DNA from: an uncultured Hyphomonas sp.
GTDB lineage: Bacteria; Pseudomonadota; Alphaproteobacteria; Caulobacterales; Hyphomonadaceae
Length of the DNA stretch: 64,000 bases
Assembly: GCF_963678195.1 (NCBI RefSeq)
Contig: NZ_OY782759.1
Coordinates: forward strand, 2,294,001-2,358,000
Reading direction: 5' to 3'
In this document: positions 27,954-36,292 of the stretch, one piece after another
Layout: each line of letters starts with the position of its first letter
Position numbering within the stretch: position 1 is the stretch's first letter
Notes under the pieces: generated by a model
What the model was told of the DNA's origin: nothing
The model's database searches: none
Seen by the model: only the letters and a program-made list of their open reading frames with translations
Translations under genes and position numbers: made by a program

Positions 27954-27983
27954 GGTGGAGCAGCCGTTACGCGCTGCTCCACC
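27954..27983 (-). terminator. strong hairpin between lipoprotein and TBDR genes
   Basis: GGTGGAGCAGC (27954-27964) pairs perfectly with GCTGCTCCACC (27973-27983) over an 8-base loop. No clear T-run follows on the minus strand, so it may be an attenuator or an mRNA-stabilising end that raises lipoprotein mRNA above that of the downstream TBDR and gsp genes. Confidence 0.5.
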
Positions 27984-28001
27984 CAACTGCCTGCGCCGAT
28001 A

Positions 28002-30881
28002 CTAGTTGGCGCTGGTCAGGTTACCTGCCTGGTCGATCGACCAGCCGAGGTACCAGGTGTCATCGGCATCTTCGACAGCGCCGATGTAGGTTGTGGGCTC
28101 GAGTTCGCCGATGCCGGTTACGTCGAACACCGGAACAGCGTTCTCATTGTCACCCGGAACCACACCGGGACGCCCGGCGCGGAAGGTGAAGCCGCTCATC
28201 GTCGCCGATTGGTCCGTCACGAGGTTGTTGGCTGCCGGGTTCGAGAACACGGCCGGTTCACCTTCGCTGTCGCTGGCGAACGGTGCACCATTGTCGGCCA
28301 GGAACATGGACTGAAGGTTCAGCGTTCCGGCGTCAGCATTGGCAATCGTCGTCAGTGTGTCGACATCCAAGCCGTAGTCAGGCCAGCCGAGCACGATCAT
28401 ATTGGCAATCGTACCGTTCATGCCGCGGCGCAGCTTGACACCGATTTGTGAAGCATCGTCACCACCAGCGATAATCGTGAGGTTCGAAAGACGCGGTGTC
28501 GAGATCGGTGCCGCGGTTTCATCATTCTCCAGGTTATCGCCTTCGATACCGTTAGAGTTATTGGTGATATTGCCAGTCGCAGAACCAACGCCGCTGTAGG
28601 CAATGCCGTACTGGAGCGAGCCGACCCAGCCATCCGTCCAGTCGAACTGGTCATCACCACAACCGATGGCCAGCATGTGCTTCGCGCTGACCGTGCCGCC
28701 GAACCACTCAAAACAGTCGTCCTGGTTGTTGTAGACCTGGACATAGTCGACTTCCGTGCCCGAACCGACGCCCTGGAACGCAATACCGTTCAGTTCGTCT
28801 TCGGTCGTCAGCTGAACACCGGCATATTCAACGCGGGTGTAGAAGATCTGACCGGAGTCGTCGTCCGCGGTGCCACCGCCGAAGAAGCCGGAAGAACCTT
28901 CGCCCGACTTTTCACAGTCAACCGTTCCGCCGGTACCCGATCCGCCGCAAGCGTTGATCGGTGCACGGCCGTTGATGATCACGCCGCCCCAGATACCCTT
29001 GGTATCCTGATCGAACGTGCCGGTGCCGGCAACTTTGTCTTTCGCGGTGAACACGACCGGTTTTGCAGCCGTACCGTTCGAGAGCAGTTTGGAACCGCGG
29101 GCAATCACGAGGTAATCGTCATTGCCTTCGCCGACCACAGTCACGCCCGGATCGATGGTCAGGTTGGCGGCGACAGAGTTCGTACGCGGCGCAGCCGGAT
29201 CAGGACCGAGGTCCACACCGACGAAGACCGAACCGACCAGTTCGTAGATCAGGGCATCACCATTGGTCAGGCGAACGTTGGACGCGACAGTCCCAGTGAT
29301 CTGACAAAGCTTTTTGCCGTCGAGAGTGCCGTTCTCCGTGGTGCCTGCCGGGCAGTTGACGTCCACTTCCGGGAACAGCGTGCCGGGCTGGGCGAAGCTT
29401 GCCCAGTTATCGGAAACGGTTTCCGTCGGCGAGAACGCGCCGATATAGTTGGTGGTCGTGAAGAAGGTATCGCCAGACAGCGCGGTCGATACCGGAACAT
29501 TCAGTTCCTGCTGGCCGGGGAAGAAGCCATCGACCAGCGTGTTGTCGGCGGTGCGGATATTCGCGGACGCCGGGAACGAAATCGGCGTGTCGCCATCGCT
29601 GTTCTCGAAGTTCACGGTGTTGTCCAGAAGCCAGCTCTCGAGCGTCAGATCGCCATTGTCGAGGTTGAGGAATGTCTGGTCGGTGTCGATGTCCAGGCCT
29701 GTCGGGAAGCCCGTCACGATGAAGTTGACCAGCGTGCCTTTCGTCCCGCGGCGCAGCAGGGCACCGTAAAGATTGCCTTCGCTACCAACCATCGTGACGT
29801 TCGAGATGCTCGGATCAGAGAAGGGCGTTGCGTCGAAAGCGTTGTTCAGGTTGTCAGCTTCGATGCCGTTCGGATCGCCCGAAGTCGGGATGTTGGAATT
29901 GACGACTGCGAACTGCAGCTTGCCGGACCAGCCATCGGTCCAGTCGATGCTGTCGTCGCCGGCGCCGGTGGCAACCAGGTACTTCACATTCACCGTACCG
30001 CCAAACCACTCAACCGCGTCATCGAGGTTGTTGTGAACCTGGATGTGATCGACAACAGTGCCGGAGCCGACGCCCTGGAATGCGATGCCGTTCAGTTCGT
30101 CTTCCGTGGTGAGCTGCGCACCCGCATACTCCACCGAAACGTACTGAAGCGCACCGGAGTTATCGCCTGGCTGGTCGCCTCCGAAGAAGCCGGACGAACC
30201 TTCACCGGACTTCTGGCAGTCTGCCGAACCGCCCGCCAGGCCGCTACAGGCATTGATCGGGGCGAAGCCGTTGAGAACCAGGCCGCCCCACTGGGCATTG
30301 GTCGTCACTTCGGTGATGGACGAGCCGGTTTCTTCGTCGTTCATCTTGGCCCGGGACGTGAAGCGGATCGGGTTTGCCGCCGTGCCGACAGCTTCAATTT
30401 TCGAACCGCGTGTCACGACGAGATAGTCGTCGGTCGCGGTTGAGGTACCGGAAGCGGAAGCACCGAAGAAGCGGACACCTTCGCCAATCGTCAGAGTGAC
30501 CGGTGTGCCGGCGTCGTCGCGATTGTCTTCACCGACAAAAACCGGGCCGCGCAGCGCGATCGTCGTATTTGCAGGGATGGTCACGTCGGTGGTGAGGATG
30601 GTCGACGTGCCGGTGCCACCGAGCACACAGACGTTCACATCAGAAAAGCCATCAGCCGCAATTGCGTCAAAGGTCGTTTCGGAGGTGCCATCCGGACAGC
30701 CTGCAGTCGGCACAAGTTCGATCGTCGCTGCAGCTGGTGGCGGGGGCGGCGGAGGTGGCGGAGGGCTGATCGGAGTCGAAGGCGCGCCGGGTGACGAAAT
30801 GGTCGTGTCCGAGCATGCAGCCAGCGTCATCACAGCGAGGCTCGCCATCGTCGCCAGCTTCAGTGTTTTACGGATTTTCAT
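28002..30881 (-). CDS. large surface lipoprotein with two homologous halves
   Basis: A 959-residue lipoprotein: signal MKIRKTLKLATMASLAVMTLAAC (lipobox LAAC, Cys23), then a proline run at about residues 40-50, then two related halves starting near residue 60 and near residue 508. Each half has a CPDGT/CPAGT start, a WGG(L/V)(V/I)(L/I)NG strand, the identical words KSGEGSSGFFGG and EDELNGIAFQGVGSGT, a DDSIDWTDGW/DDQFDWTDGW block and an LRRG(T/M) block. The repeat pattern suggests a right-handed beta-helix. It precedes a TBDR and the complete gsp operon, so it is a candidate T2SS substrate similar in kind to Caulobacter ElpS. No catalytic motif is visible. Confidence 0.8.
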   Translation of the reverse strand: MKIRKTLKLATMASLAVMTLAACSDTTISSPGAPSTPISPPPPPPPPPPAAATIELVPTAGCPDGTSETTFDAIAADGFSDVNVCVLGGTGTSTILTTDVTIPANTTIALRGPVFVGEDNRDDAGTPVTLTIGEGVRFFGASASGTSTATDDYLVVTRGSKIEAVGTAANPIRFTSRAKMNDEETGSSITEVTTNAQWGGLVLNGFAPINACSGLAGGSADCQKSGEGSSGFFGGDQPGDNSGALQYVSVEYAGAQLTTEDELNGIAFQGVGSGTVVDHIQVHNNLDDAVEWFGGTVNVKYLVATGAGDDSIDWTDGWSGKLQFAVVNSNIPTSGDPNGIEADNLNNAFDATPFSDPSISNVTMVGSEGNLYGALLRRGTKGTLVNFIVTGFPTGLDIDTDQTFLNLDNGDLTLESWLLDNTVNFENSDGDTPISFPASANIRTADNTLVDGFFPGQQELNVPVSTALSGDTFFTTTNYIGAFSPTETVSDNWASFAQPGTLFPEVDVNCPAGTTENGTLDGKKLCQITGTVASNVRLTNGDALIYELVGSVFVGVDLGPDPAAPRTNSVAANLTIDPGVTVVGEGNDDYLVIARGSKLLSNGTAAKPVVFTAKDKVAGTGTFDQDTKGIWGGVIINGRAPINACGGSGTGGTVDCEKSGEGSSGFFGGGTADDDSGQIFYTRVEYAGVQLTTEDELNGIAFQGVGSGTEVDYVQVYNNQDDCFEWFGGTVSAKHMLAIGCGDDQFDWTDGWVGSLQYGIAYSGVGSATGNITNNSNGIEGDNLENDETAAPISTPRLSNLTIIAGGDDASQIGVKLRRGMNGTIANMIVLGWPDYGLDVDTLTTIANADAGTLNLQSMFLADNGAPFASDSEGEPAVFSNPAANNLVTDQSATMSGFTFRAGRPGVVPGDNENAVPVFDVTGIGELEPTTYIGAVEDADDTWYLGWSIDQAGNLTSAN

Positions 30882-31167
30882 TAAACTTCCCTCTATGACC
30901 CCCTGCGGGCCGCTATGTCTCAGTTGTCAGGCATGCGCGAGTTCCCGGAATCCCCGCGGGAATCTTCTGCCGCCACGCTGGCTTATGGCAGCGTTGATTT
31001 ACGGTTACGAAACGGTTTGACTAAGCTTTTGTGACAGCCTCGAATTTATCGAGAGGCTCACCGGAAGCGTCGAAATTGATTGCAGATTGCGACCTGCAAC
31101 AATTGCTATAGCTTGACGAGACAAGACCTGCCGGACTCCCCGGTTCAGTATTTCTGGCTCCGTAGAG
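30882..31167. other. intergenic space upstream of the lipoprotein gene
   Basis: 286 bases with no gene. On the minus strand CTGTCACAAAA (31037-31027) matches one half of a Pho box, but the second half (GCTTAGTCA) is poor. Nothing else stands out. Confidence 0.3.
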
Positions 31168-32043
31168 TTACTGTGCCGCCAAGCTGGCCAGCACCTGATC
31201 CATCGGGATTTCCATCAACACACCGTCGCGGGAAAAGAACAAAGTCTGATCATCTCCCGACAGACCGGCACCGAATTCGTTCGCTTCCGAATTCAGGGGC
31301 GGCCCGGGATTCACAGGATCGCTCCAGGTTCCATCCGCGTTACGTGTGCTGGTCCAGATGTCCGCGCCGCCCTCTTTCGGCGTCCGGTGCGAGTAGTAGA
31401 AGATCCGCTGGCCATCTGCTGTGATCACAGCATGATCATCGGTACGCATGTCATTGAGATAGCTGAGGAAGGCCGTGATCTTCCATGCGCCGGTCTCATC
31501 CTGATGCGCCTCGCCGAGGCCGTAACCGAAACCATCCATTTCGTAACGGTTCGAGACAAAGATCATGGTCCCATCGGCGGCGACAGATGCGATCGTCTCA
31601 TCTGCATTGGTATTGACCTCACCCTCAATGGGGCTTGGTTCCCCCCAGGCTGATCCATCCCATTCCACACGCCAGATATTCAGGTCGCGCCCGCCCAATG
31701 GCGGCGGCAGCACGGCGTCCGACGCGAAATAGAGCGCACCGTCGGCGCGACTGAAGCTCGCCCCCTTGAGCCGCTTGCGGCCTGGCAGGTCCATCCGCAC
31801 GGGCTCCGACCAGGTCTTGCCGGTCTTGTGCATCTCGTAGAGCCATGCCTCACCGTCATCTTCCTGCGTGTAGATGCGGATGCTTCCATCCGGGCTCTCG
31901 GTCATGGAGTAGGCATTGTTTCCATGGCCTGGCGCTTCAGCCCCCGGGAAGATTGCCACGGGGCCGGAAGGTGCAGGTTTTGAACAGGATGCCAACATGC
32001 ACAATGCGGCCACAGCTATGGGCAAAAGTCTGATAGTCATCAT
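31168..32043 (-). CDS. lipoprotein with WD40-like (PD40/TolB-type) beta-propeller repeats
   Basis: A 291-residue protein with signal MMTIRLLPIAVAALCMLASC (lipobox LASC). The mature part has repeated PD40-like blades: YSMTESPDGSIRIYTQ, GASFSRADGALYFASD, IASVAADGTMIFVSNR, AVITADGQRIFYYSH and GLSGDDQTLFFSRDG. Aspartates in SPDG-type turns are typical. It is likely periplasmic and may bind a partner or a sugar, but no enzyme motif is visible. It lies five bases after the XRE regulator gene on the same strand, so the two form an operon. Confidence 0.8.
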   Translation of the reverse strand: MMTIRLLPIAVAALCMLASCSKPAPSGPVAIFPGAEAPGHGNNAYSMTESPDGSIRIYTQEDDGEAWLYEMHKTGKTWSEPVRMDLPGRKRLKGASFSRADGALYFASDAVLPPPLGGRDLNIWRVEWDGSAWGEPSPIEGEVNTNADETIASVAADGTMIFVSNRYEMDGFGYGLGEAHQDETGAWKITAFLSYLNDMRTDDHAVITADGQRIFYYSHRTPKEGGADIWTSTRNADGTWSDPVNPGPPLNSEANEFGAGLSGDDQTLFFSRDGVLMEIPMDQVLASLAAQ

Positions 32044-32048
32044 CTTCC

Positions 32049-32399
32049 TCAGGTGAGAAGGCCAACCGGCACATCGAGGGCTTCGGCGAGTCGCTTGGCG
32101 GTCTTCAGCCCGAAAGGCATGCCGCGTTCCATGGCGGAGATATGGTTTGCGCGGATTCCGCAGAGCGAACTCAGTTCCTTCTGAGTCATCAACCGGTACT
32201 GGCGAAGGGCCCGGACAGGGTTTTCGCCCTGCTCGATCTGTTTGAGTACATCTTCCGGAATGTCAGGCTGCGCACTCTGAACAGCTGCAGCCTGTTTGGC
32301 CTCGACCTCGCTCAGCCGGCGCTCCAGATCCTGCACGGTTTTCTCAAGATCCAGGATCTTGAGTTCCAGAGAATAAACAAAGTGATCGTCGCTCGGCAT
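32049..32399 (-). CDS. XRE-family regulator with N-terminal coiled coil
   Basis: A 116-residue protein. Residues 10-38 (SLELKILDLEKTVQDLERRL) are a predicted coiled coil, and residues 60-115 form a Cro/C1-type helix-turn-helix (LMTQKELSSLCGIRANHISAMERG, then LAEALDVPVGLL). The combination suggests an oligomerising DNA-binding protein. It is upstream of the propeller lipoprotein and probably co-transcribed with it. The target is unknown; autoregulation is possible. Confidence 0.85.
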   Translation of the reverse strand: MPSDDHFVYSLELKILDLEKTVQDLERRLSEVEAKQAAAVQSAQPDIPEDVLKQIEQGENPVRALRQYRLMTQKELSSLCGIRANHISAMERGMPFGLKTAKRLAEALDVPVGLLT

Positions 32400-32610
32400 A
32401 GGGAATTTCCAACTTCAGGCAGGCACCCTTAGAAGCCCATGCCGAAAGTTTGATGTCAGAAATATAAAGCTTCTTTGACGGCCTCCTTTCTTCTGAAATC
32501 CACCAGTCCTAAACGCCCGTCCGTGCCGGGCGAGGCCGTGTGCAAATCCGAAACTCCGGCAATTACAAATGCGTAAGCCCATTGACCGGTGGCGCGGAAC
32601 ACACTAAATG

Positions 32611-32624
32611 ACTGACCGGTCAGT
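32611..32624. promoter_or_regulatory. perfect palindromic operator ACTGACCGGTCAGT
   Basis: A 14-base perfect palindrome of the AcrR/TetR operator type (TGACCGGTCA core), 17 bases before the tetR start at 32642. It probably lets the regulator control its own exporter operon. Confidence 0.75.
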
Positions 32625-32641
32625 TATTACCAAGGCATACC

Positions 32642-33268
32642 ATGCTCCGGGCCAGAAGTGACGCAGCGAAAGACGAACGCCGGCAGGCGCTCCTCTCGGC
32701 TGCGCTGGACGAGGTCTTTGAAAAGGGCTTCGCAGCCACGCGTATGGACGATGTCGCCAGGCGCGCCGGTCTGTCCAAGGGGACGCTTTACCTCTACTTC
32801 GACTCGAAGGAGGCGCTGTTTCAGGGACTGGTCGAGTCCCTTGCCTATCCGAACCTTGAAATCATTGAACGGATCACGGAACAGGCAGAAACCTTGAGAG
32901 AGGCGCTGCGAGGCATTCGGCAATTTGCCCCTACGCTGATCCGCCAGACCGACCTGCCCCGGCTTATGAAGGTCCTGGTTGGCGACAGCCAGCTCTTTCC
33001 GGACCTGGTCCGCGCCTACCGCGAAGATCTGATTGAACAGGTTCTGTCCATGATTGCCGCCCTGCTCTGCCGGGCAGACGCCCGCGGCGAAGCTAATATT
33101 TCAGACCCTGAACTGACAGCCCGCCTGATCGTAGCGCCGATCATCTTCAGCGCGCTCTGGCAGGGGGTCTTCAATCAGAAATACGAAGCGGACGTCGATC
33201 TCGACAAGCTTTTTGAAATTCACGAGCAGATGATGCTCAAAGCCCTGGAAATCGGATGCGTATCATGA
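32642..33268 (+). CDS. TetR/AcrR family regulator of an ABC exporter
   Basis: A 208-residue protein with an N-terminal HTH (LLSAALDEVFEKGFAATRMDDVARRAGLSKGTLYLYFDSKEALF) and a helical ligand domain resembling the CecR/YbiH type with C-terminal dimer helices. It is the first gene of an operon with a HlyD-like protein, an ABC ATPase and a permease, an arrangement also seen for E. coli ybiH-ybhGFSR. A 14-base palindrome lies just upstream, so it is likely an autorepressor released by a toxic compound. Confidence 0.9.
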   Translation: MLRARSDAAKDERRQALLSAALDEVFEKGFAATRMDDVARRAGLSKGTLYLYFDSKEALFQGLVESLAYPNLEIIERITEQAETLREALRGIRQFAPTLIRQTDLPRLMKVLVGDSQLFPDLVRAYREDLIEQVLSMIAALLCRADARGEANISDPELTARLIVAPIIFSALWQGVFNQKYEADVDLDKLFEIHEQMMLKALEIGCVS

Positions 33269-34218
33269 CCCCGTTCTTCAAGCCCGCAACGCTGGCGGCT
33301 GGTTTTCTTCTGCTCAGCATCACAGGCTGCAGCCAGCAGGACGAGCCGGTTCATCTCGGCTATGTCGAAGCGGACTGGACCTATGTCGCCGCGCCTGCCG
33401 CCGGACGGATCATCGATCAACAAGTCAGCGAAGGCAGCCGCGTTACACAAGGTGACTTTCTGTTTCAGCTCGACAGCACAGCAGAAGAAGCCGCCGTGTC
33501 CGAAGCAGGCGCCAGGCTGAACCAGGCGAAGGCGCAGGCCGACGACCTCAGCACCGGTGCCCGCCCGCCCGAAATCAAACGGCTTGAGGCCCAGCTGTCG
33601 GCAGCCAGGGCCCGGCTGGAGAAAGCGACCAGCGAACGCGACCGGATCCTGCCCCTGGTCGATCAGGGCTTTGCCCCGAAATCCCAGCGCGACACGGTCG
33701 AAGCAGAATTCGACGCGGCCACAGCCGCCGTTCACGCAGCTGAACAGGACCTGAAAGTCGCTGCCCTGCCGGCCCGCGACGCCTCACGCATGGCGGCAGA
33801 CGCCGCCGCGCGATCCGCCGAAGCCGCAAAATCCGCCGCAGAATACCGCCTCAATGAAAGACGCGCGATTGCCCCGGTTGGCGGCAGCGTGGAAGAAGTC
33901 TTCTTCCGCAAGGGAGAATTTGTAACGCCCGGCGCACCGGTTCTGGCCATCCTGCCGGAAGATGGCCTCAAAGTGCGCTTCTATGTTCCGGAGGCGGATC
34001 TTTCCGGATTGAGTGTCGGAGAGGCTGTCTCCGTAACGGCAGACGGGCTTGCCAGCCCGGTCAAGGCGAACATCTCGTTCATCGCCCATGAGGCGGAGTT
34101 CGCCCCGCCGGTTATCTATGCCCGTCATTCCCGTGAAAAACTGGTCTTCATGGTCGAGGCAAAAGTGCCCGTCGGCGCGGGCCTTCACCCGGGCCTGCCG
34201 GTGGAGGTCAACTGGTGA
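33265..34218 (+). CDS. HlyD/YbhG-like membrane fusion lipoprotein
   Basis: About 317 residues from ATG 33265, which overlaps the tetR stop as ATGA (an ATG at 33256 is also in frame). The signal ends SITGC, so it is a lipoprotein anchored on the periplasmic side. A lipoyl/barrel-sandwich hybrid (YVAAPAAGRIIDQQVSEGSRV) is followed by a long alpha-helical hairpin (residues 85-190) and a beta-barrel end (VRFYVPEADLSGLSVGE). It bridges the inner-membrane ABC transporter with an outer-membrane channel. Confidence 0.88.
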   Translation: MTPFFKPATLAAGFLLLSITGCSQQDEPVHLGYVEADWTYVAAPAAGRIIDQQVSEGSRVTQGDFLFQLDSTAEEAAVSEAGARLNQAKAQADDLSTGARPPEIKRLEAQLSAARARLEKATSERDRILPLVDQGFAPKSQRDTVEAEFDAATAAVHAAEQDLKVAALPARDASRMAADAAARSAEAAKSAAEYRLNERRAIAPVGGSVEEVFFRKGEFVTPGAPVLAILPEDGLKVRFYVPEADLSGLSVGEAVSVTADGLASPVKANISFIAHEAEFAPPVIYARHSREKLVFMVEAKVPVGAGLHPGLPVEVNW

Positions 34219-35150
34219 TGGCCACCGACTACGCCATCGACGTTCACGGCCTGATCAAGCGCTTCGGCAAGAAGACCGCCGTTGCGGGCGTCGATATCCA
34301 GATGCCGCGAGGCGAAGTCTGGGGTTTCCTTGGCCCCAACGGCTCCGGTAAGACGACCACGATCCGGATGATCTGCGGCCTGCTGACGGCGACCGAAGGC
34401 ACCGGCCAGTGCCTCGGCTACGACATCCGGAAGGATGCCGAAAAGATCCGTGAACTGACCGGATACATGACCCAGAAATTCTCCTTCTGGACCGACATGA
34501 CAATCAGGGAAAACCTTGAATTCGTCGCCCGGCTCTACCGCCTGCCTCATACGAGGCAAACGGTGGACGAGACCCTGGAAACACTCGGTCTCACGCACCG
34601 CCAGCATCAGTTGTCCGGCGCGCTCTCTGGCGGCTGGAAACAACGTCTCGCCCTTGCCGCCGTGACCATGCATGACCCGAAGCTGCTCCTTCTGGACGAG
34701 CCGACCGCCGGGGTCGACCCACAGGCGCGGCGCGACTTCTGGGACGAGATCCATCACCTCTCCCTGAAGGGCATGACCGTGCTGGTCTCCACGCACTATA
34801 TGGACGAGGCCGAACGCTGCGACCGCATCGTCTACCTCGCCCATGGCGAAAAGATCATCGAAGGCCGCGTGCCGGACGTGATCGACCGCTCGGGCCTGCT
34901 GACTTTCCGGGGTGAAGGCGACGGTGTCCGGCGCCTGGCCGACGACATCAAGCACGAACCGGGCGTCGAACACGTCGCCTATTTCGGCTCTGCGCTTCAT
35001 GTCAGCGGCCGTAACCGCGCCGCCATTCAGGCCGCCATCGACAAGCACCCGGCCGATGATGTCAGCTGGAGCGAAGTACGCACGAGCCTGGAAGACGCCT
35101 TCATCGCGCTCAGCGCGGAAGCCGGCGAAGACAAACGGGTGCACGCATGA
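34218..35150 (+). CDS. ABC transporter ATP-binding protein (YbhF/CcmA type)
   Basis: About 310 residues, one nucleotide-binding domain. Walker A is GPNGSGKTTTI, the Q-loop is TQKFSFW, the ABC signature is LSGALSGGWKQRLALA, Walker B is LLLLDEPTAGVDPQ, and the switch His lies in VSTHYMDEAE. The start is ATG 34218 (GTG 34215 is possible). The C-terminal part (LLTFRGEGDGVRRLADDIK) fits the ABC-2 exporter family. It energises the permease that follows with an ATGA overlap. Confidence 0.95.
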   Translation: MATDYAIDVHGLIKRFGKKTAVAGVDIQMPRGEVWGFLGPNGSGKTTTIRMICGLLTATEGTGQCLGYDIRKDAEKIRELTGYMTQKFSFWTDMTIRENLEFVARLYRLPHTRQTVDETLETLGLTHRQHQLSGALSGGWKQRLALAAVTMHDPKLLLLDEPTAGVDPQARRDFWDEIHHLSLKGMTVLVSTHYMDEAERCDRIVYLAHGEKIIEGRVPDVIDRSGLLTFRGEGDGVRRLADDIKHEPGVEHVAYFGSALHVSGRNRAAIQAAIDKHPADDVSWSEVRTSLEDAFIALSAEAGEDKRVHA

Positions 35151-36286
35151 CGGGCCTTTTCCGATCTCTCGGCCGCATCTGGGCGGTTTTCATGAAGGAA
35201 ACAGTCCAGATCCGGCGCGACCGCCTGACCTTCGCCGTCATGTTCGGCATACCGATCATGCAGCTGATCCTGTTTGGCTATGCCATCAACATGAACCCCA
35301 AACACCTGCCCGCCGCGCTTCTGGTGGAGGAACAGACGCCCATCGTCCGTACAATGGTCGAGTCTCTCAGAACCTCCGATTATTATGACTTCGTGATGCA
35401 AACAGACGATCCGCGCGAAACAGGCGACCTGCTCGCCCGGGGCGAGGTGTCCTTCGTCGTCTCCGTCCCGGCGGGCTTCACTCGCAAACTGGTGCGGGGC
35501 GAGCGTCCGCAGCTGCTGATCGAAGCCGATGCCACCGATCCCGCCGCCGCGTCCGGCGCCGTTGCCTTCGCACAGACGATCCTGACGGATGCCCTGCGCC
35601 ACGATCTGAAAGGGCCGCTGGCCAGTCTGGCCGGAGGACCGCCGCCTTTCGACCTTGTGGTGCACCAGAAATACAATCCCGAAGCCAAGACCAGCTACAA
35701 TATCGTGCCCGGCCTGTTGGGCGTGATCCTCACCATGACGCTGGTGATGATCACCGCCATCGCAATGACGCGAGAGTCCGAGCAGGGCACGATCGAGAAT
35801 CTGCTCGCCATGCCGGTGAAGCCGATTGAAGTCATGCTGGGCAAGATCATGCCTTATGTCGCGGTCGGGGCCGGGCAGACCCTCTTGATCCTGCTCGCTG
35901 CACGGATTCTGTTTGATGTCCCTTTCATTGGGAACCCATGGATCCTGTTCCTCGGCGTTTCCGTGTTCGTGCTGGCAAACCTTGCGCTTGGCTTCACCTT
36001 CTCAACGATCGCGCGCACGCAGATGCAGGCCATGCAGCTGACCTTCTTCTTCTTCCTGCCGTCGATCCTGCTCTCCGGCTTCATGTTCCCGTTCCGCGGC
36101 ATGCCGGAATGGGCCCAGATCATCGGAGAAGGCCTGCCGCTGACGCATTTCCTGCGCATCGTGCGCGGCGTCATGCTGAAAGACACCAGCCTGGCGCAGC
36201 TTCAGAACCCGATCATCGCCTTGTGCATATTCACCGCTGTGGCGGTCTCCATTGCCATGTTGCGCTATCGGCGAACGCTCGACTAG
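35147..36286 (+). CDS. ABC-2 type permease (YbhS/YbhR family)
   Basis: A 379-residue inner-membrane permease. One helix near residue 25 is followed by a periplasmic domain of about 160 residues (VRTMVESLRTSDYYDFV) and then five hydrophobic helices (residues 190-375), including GVILTMTLVMITAIAMTREREQGT-like sequence around 195-215. Only one permease gene is present, whereas E. coli YbhFSR has two, so the complex should be a homodimer. It probably exports a drug or metabolite. It ends six bases from the convergent epmB gene with no terminator visible. Confidence 0.9.
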   Translation: MTGLFRSLGRIWAVFMKETVQIRRDRLTFAVMFGIPIMQLILFGYAINMNPKHLPAALLVEEQTPIVRTMVESLRTSDYYDFVMQTDDPRETGDLLARGEVSFVVSVPAGFTRKLVRGERPQLLIEADATDPAAASGAVAFAQTILTDALRHDLKGPLASLAGGPPPFDLVVHQKYNPEAKTSYNIVPGLLGVILTMTLVMITAIAMTRESEQGTIENLLAMPVKPIEVMLGKIMPYVAVGAGQTLLILLAARILFDVPFIGNPWILFLGVSVFVLANLALGFTFSTIARTQMQAMQLTFFFFLPSILLSGFMFPFRGMPEWAQIIGEGLPLTHFLRIVRGVMLKDTSLAQLQNPIIALCIFTAVAVSIAMLRYRRTLD

Positions 36287-36292
36287 ACGCAC

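Noticed and set aside
26725-30443. Long plus-strand frames (26725-28005, 28677-30443) opposite the TBDR and lipoprotein genes
   Set aside because: Codon shadows of the minus-strand genes; the translations lack domains and signal sequences.
30736-30765. G-rich tract in the lipoprotein gene as a phase-variable repeat
   Set aside because: It encodes the proline run with mixed codons and is not a uniform short repeat, so slippage is unlikely.
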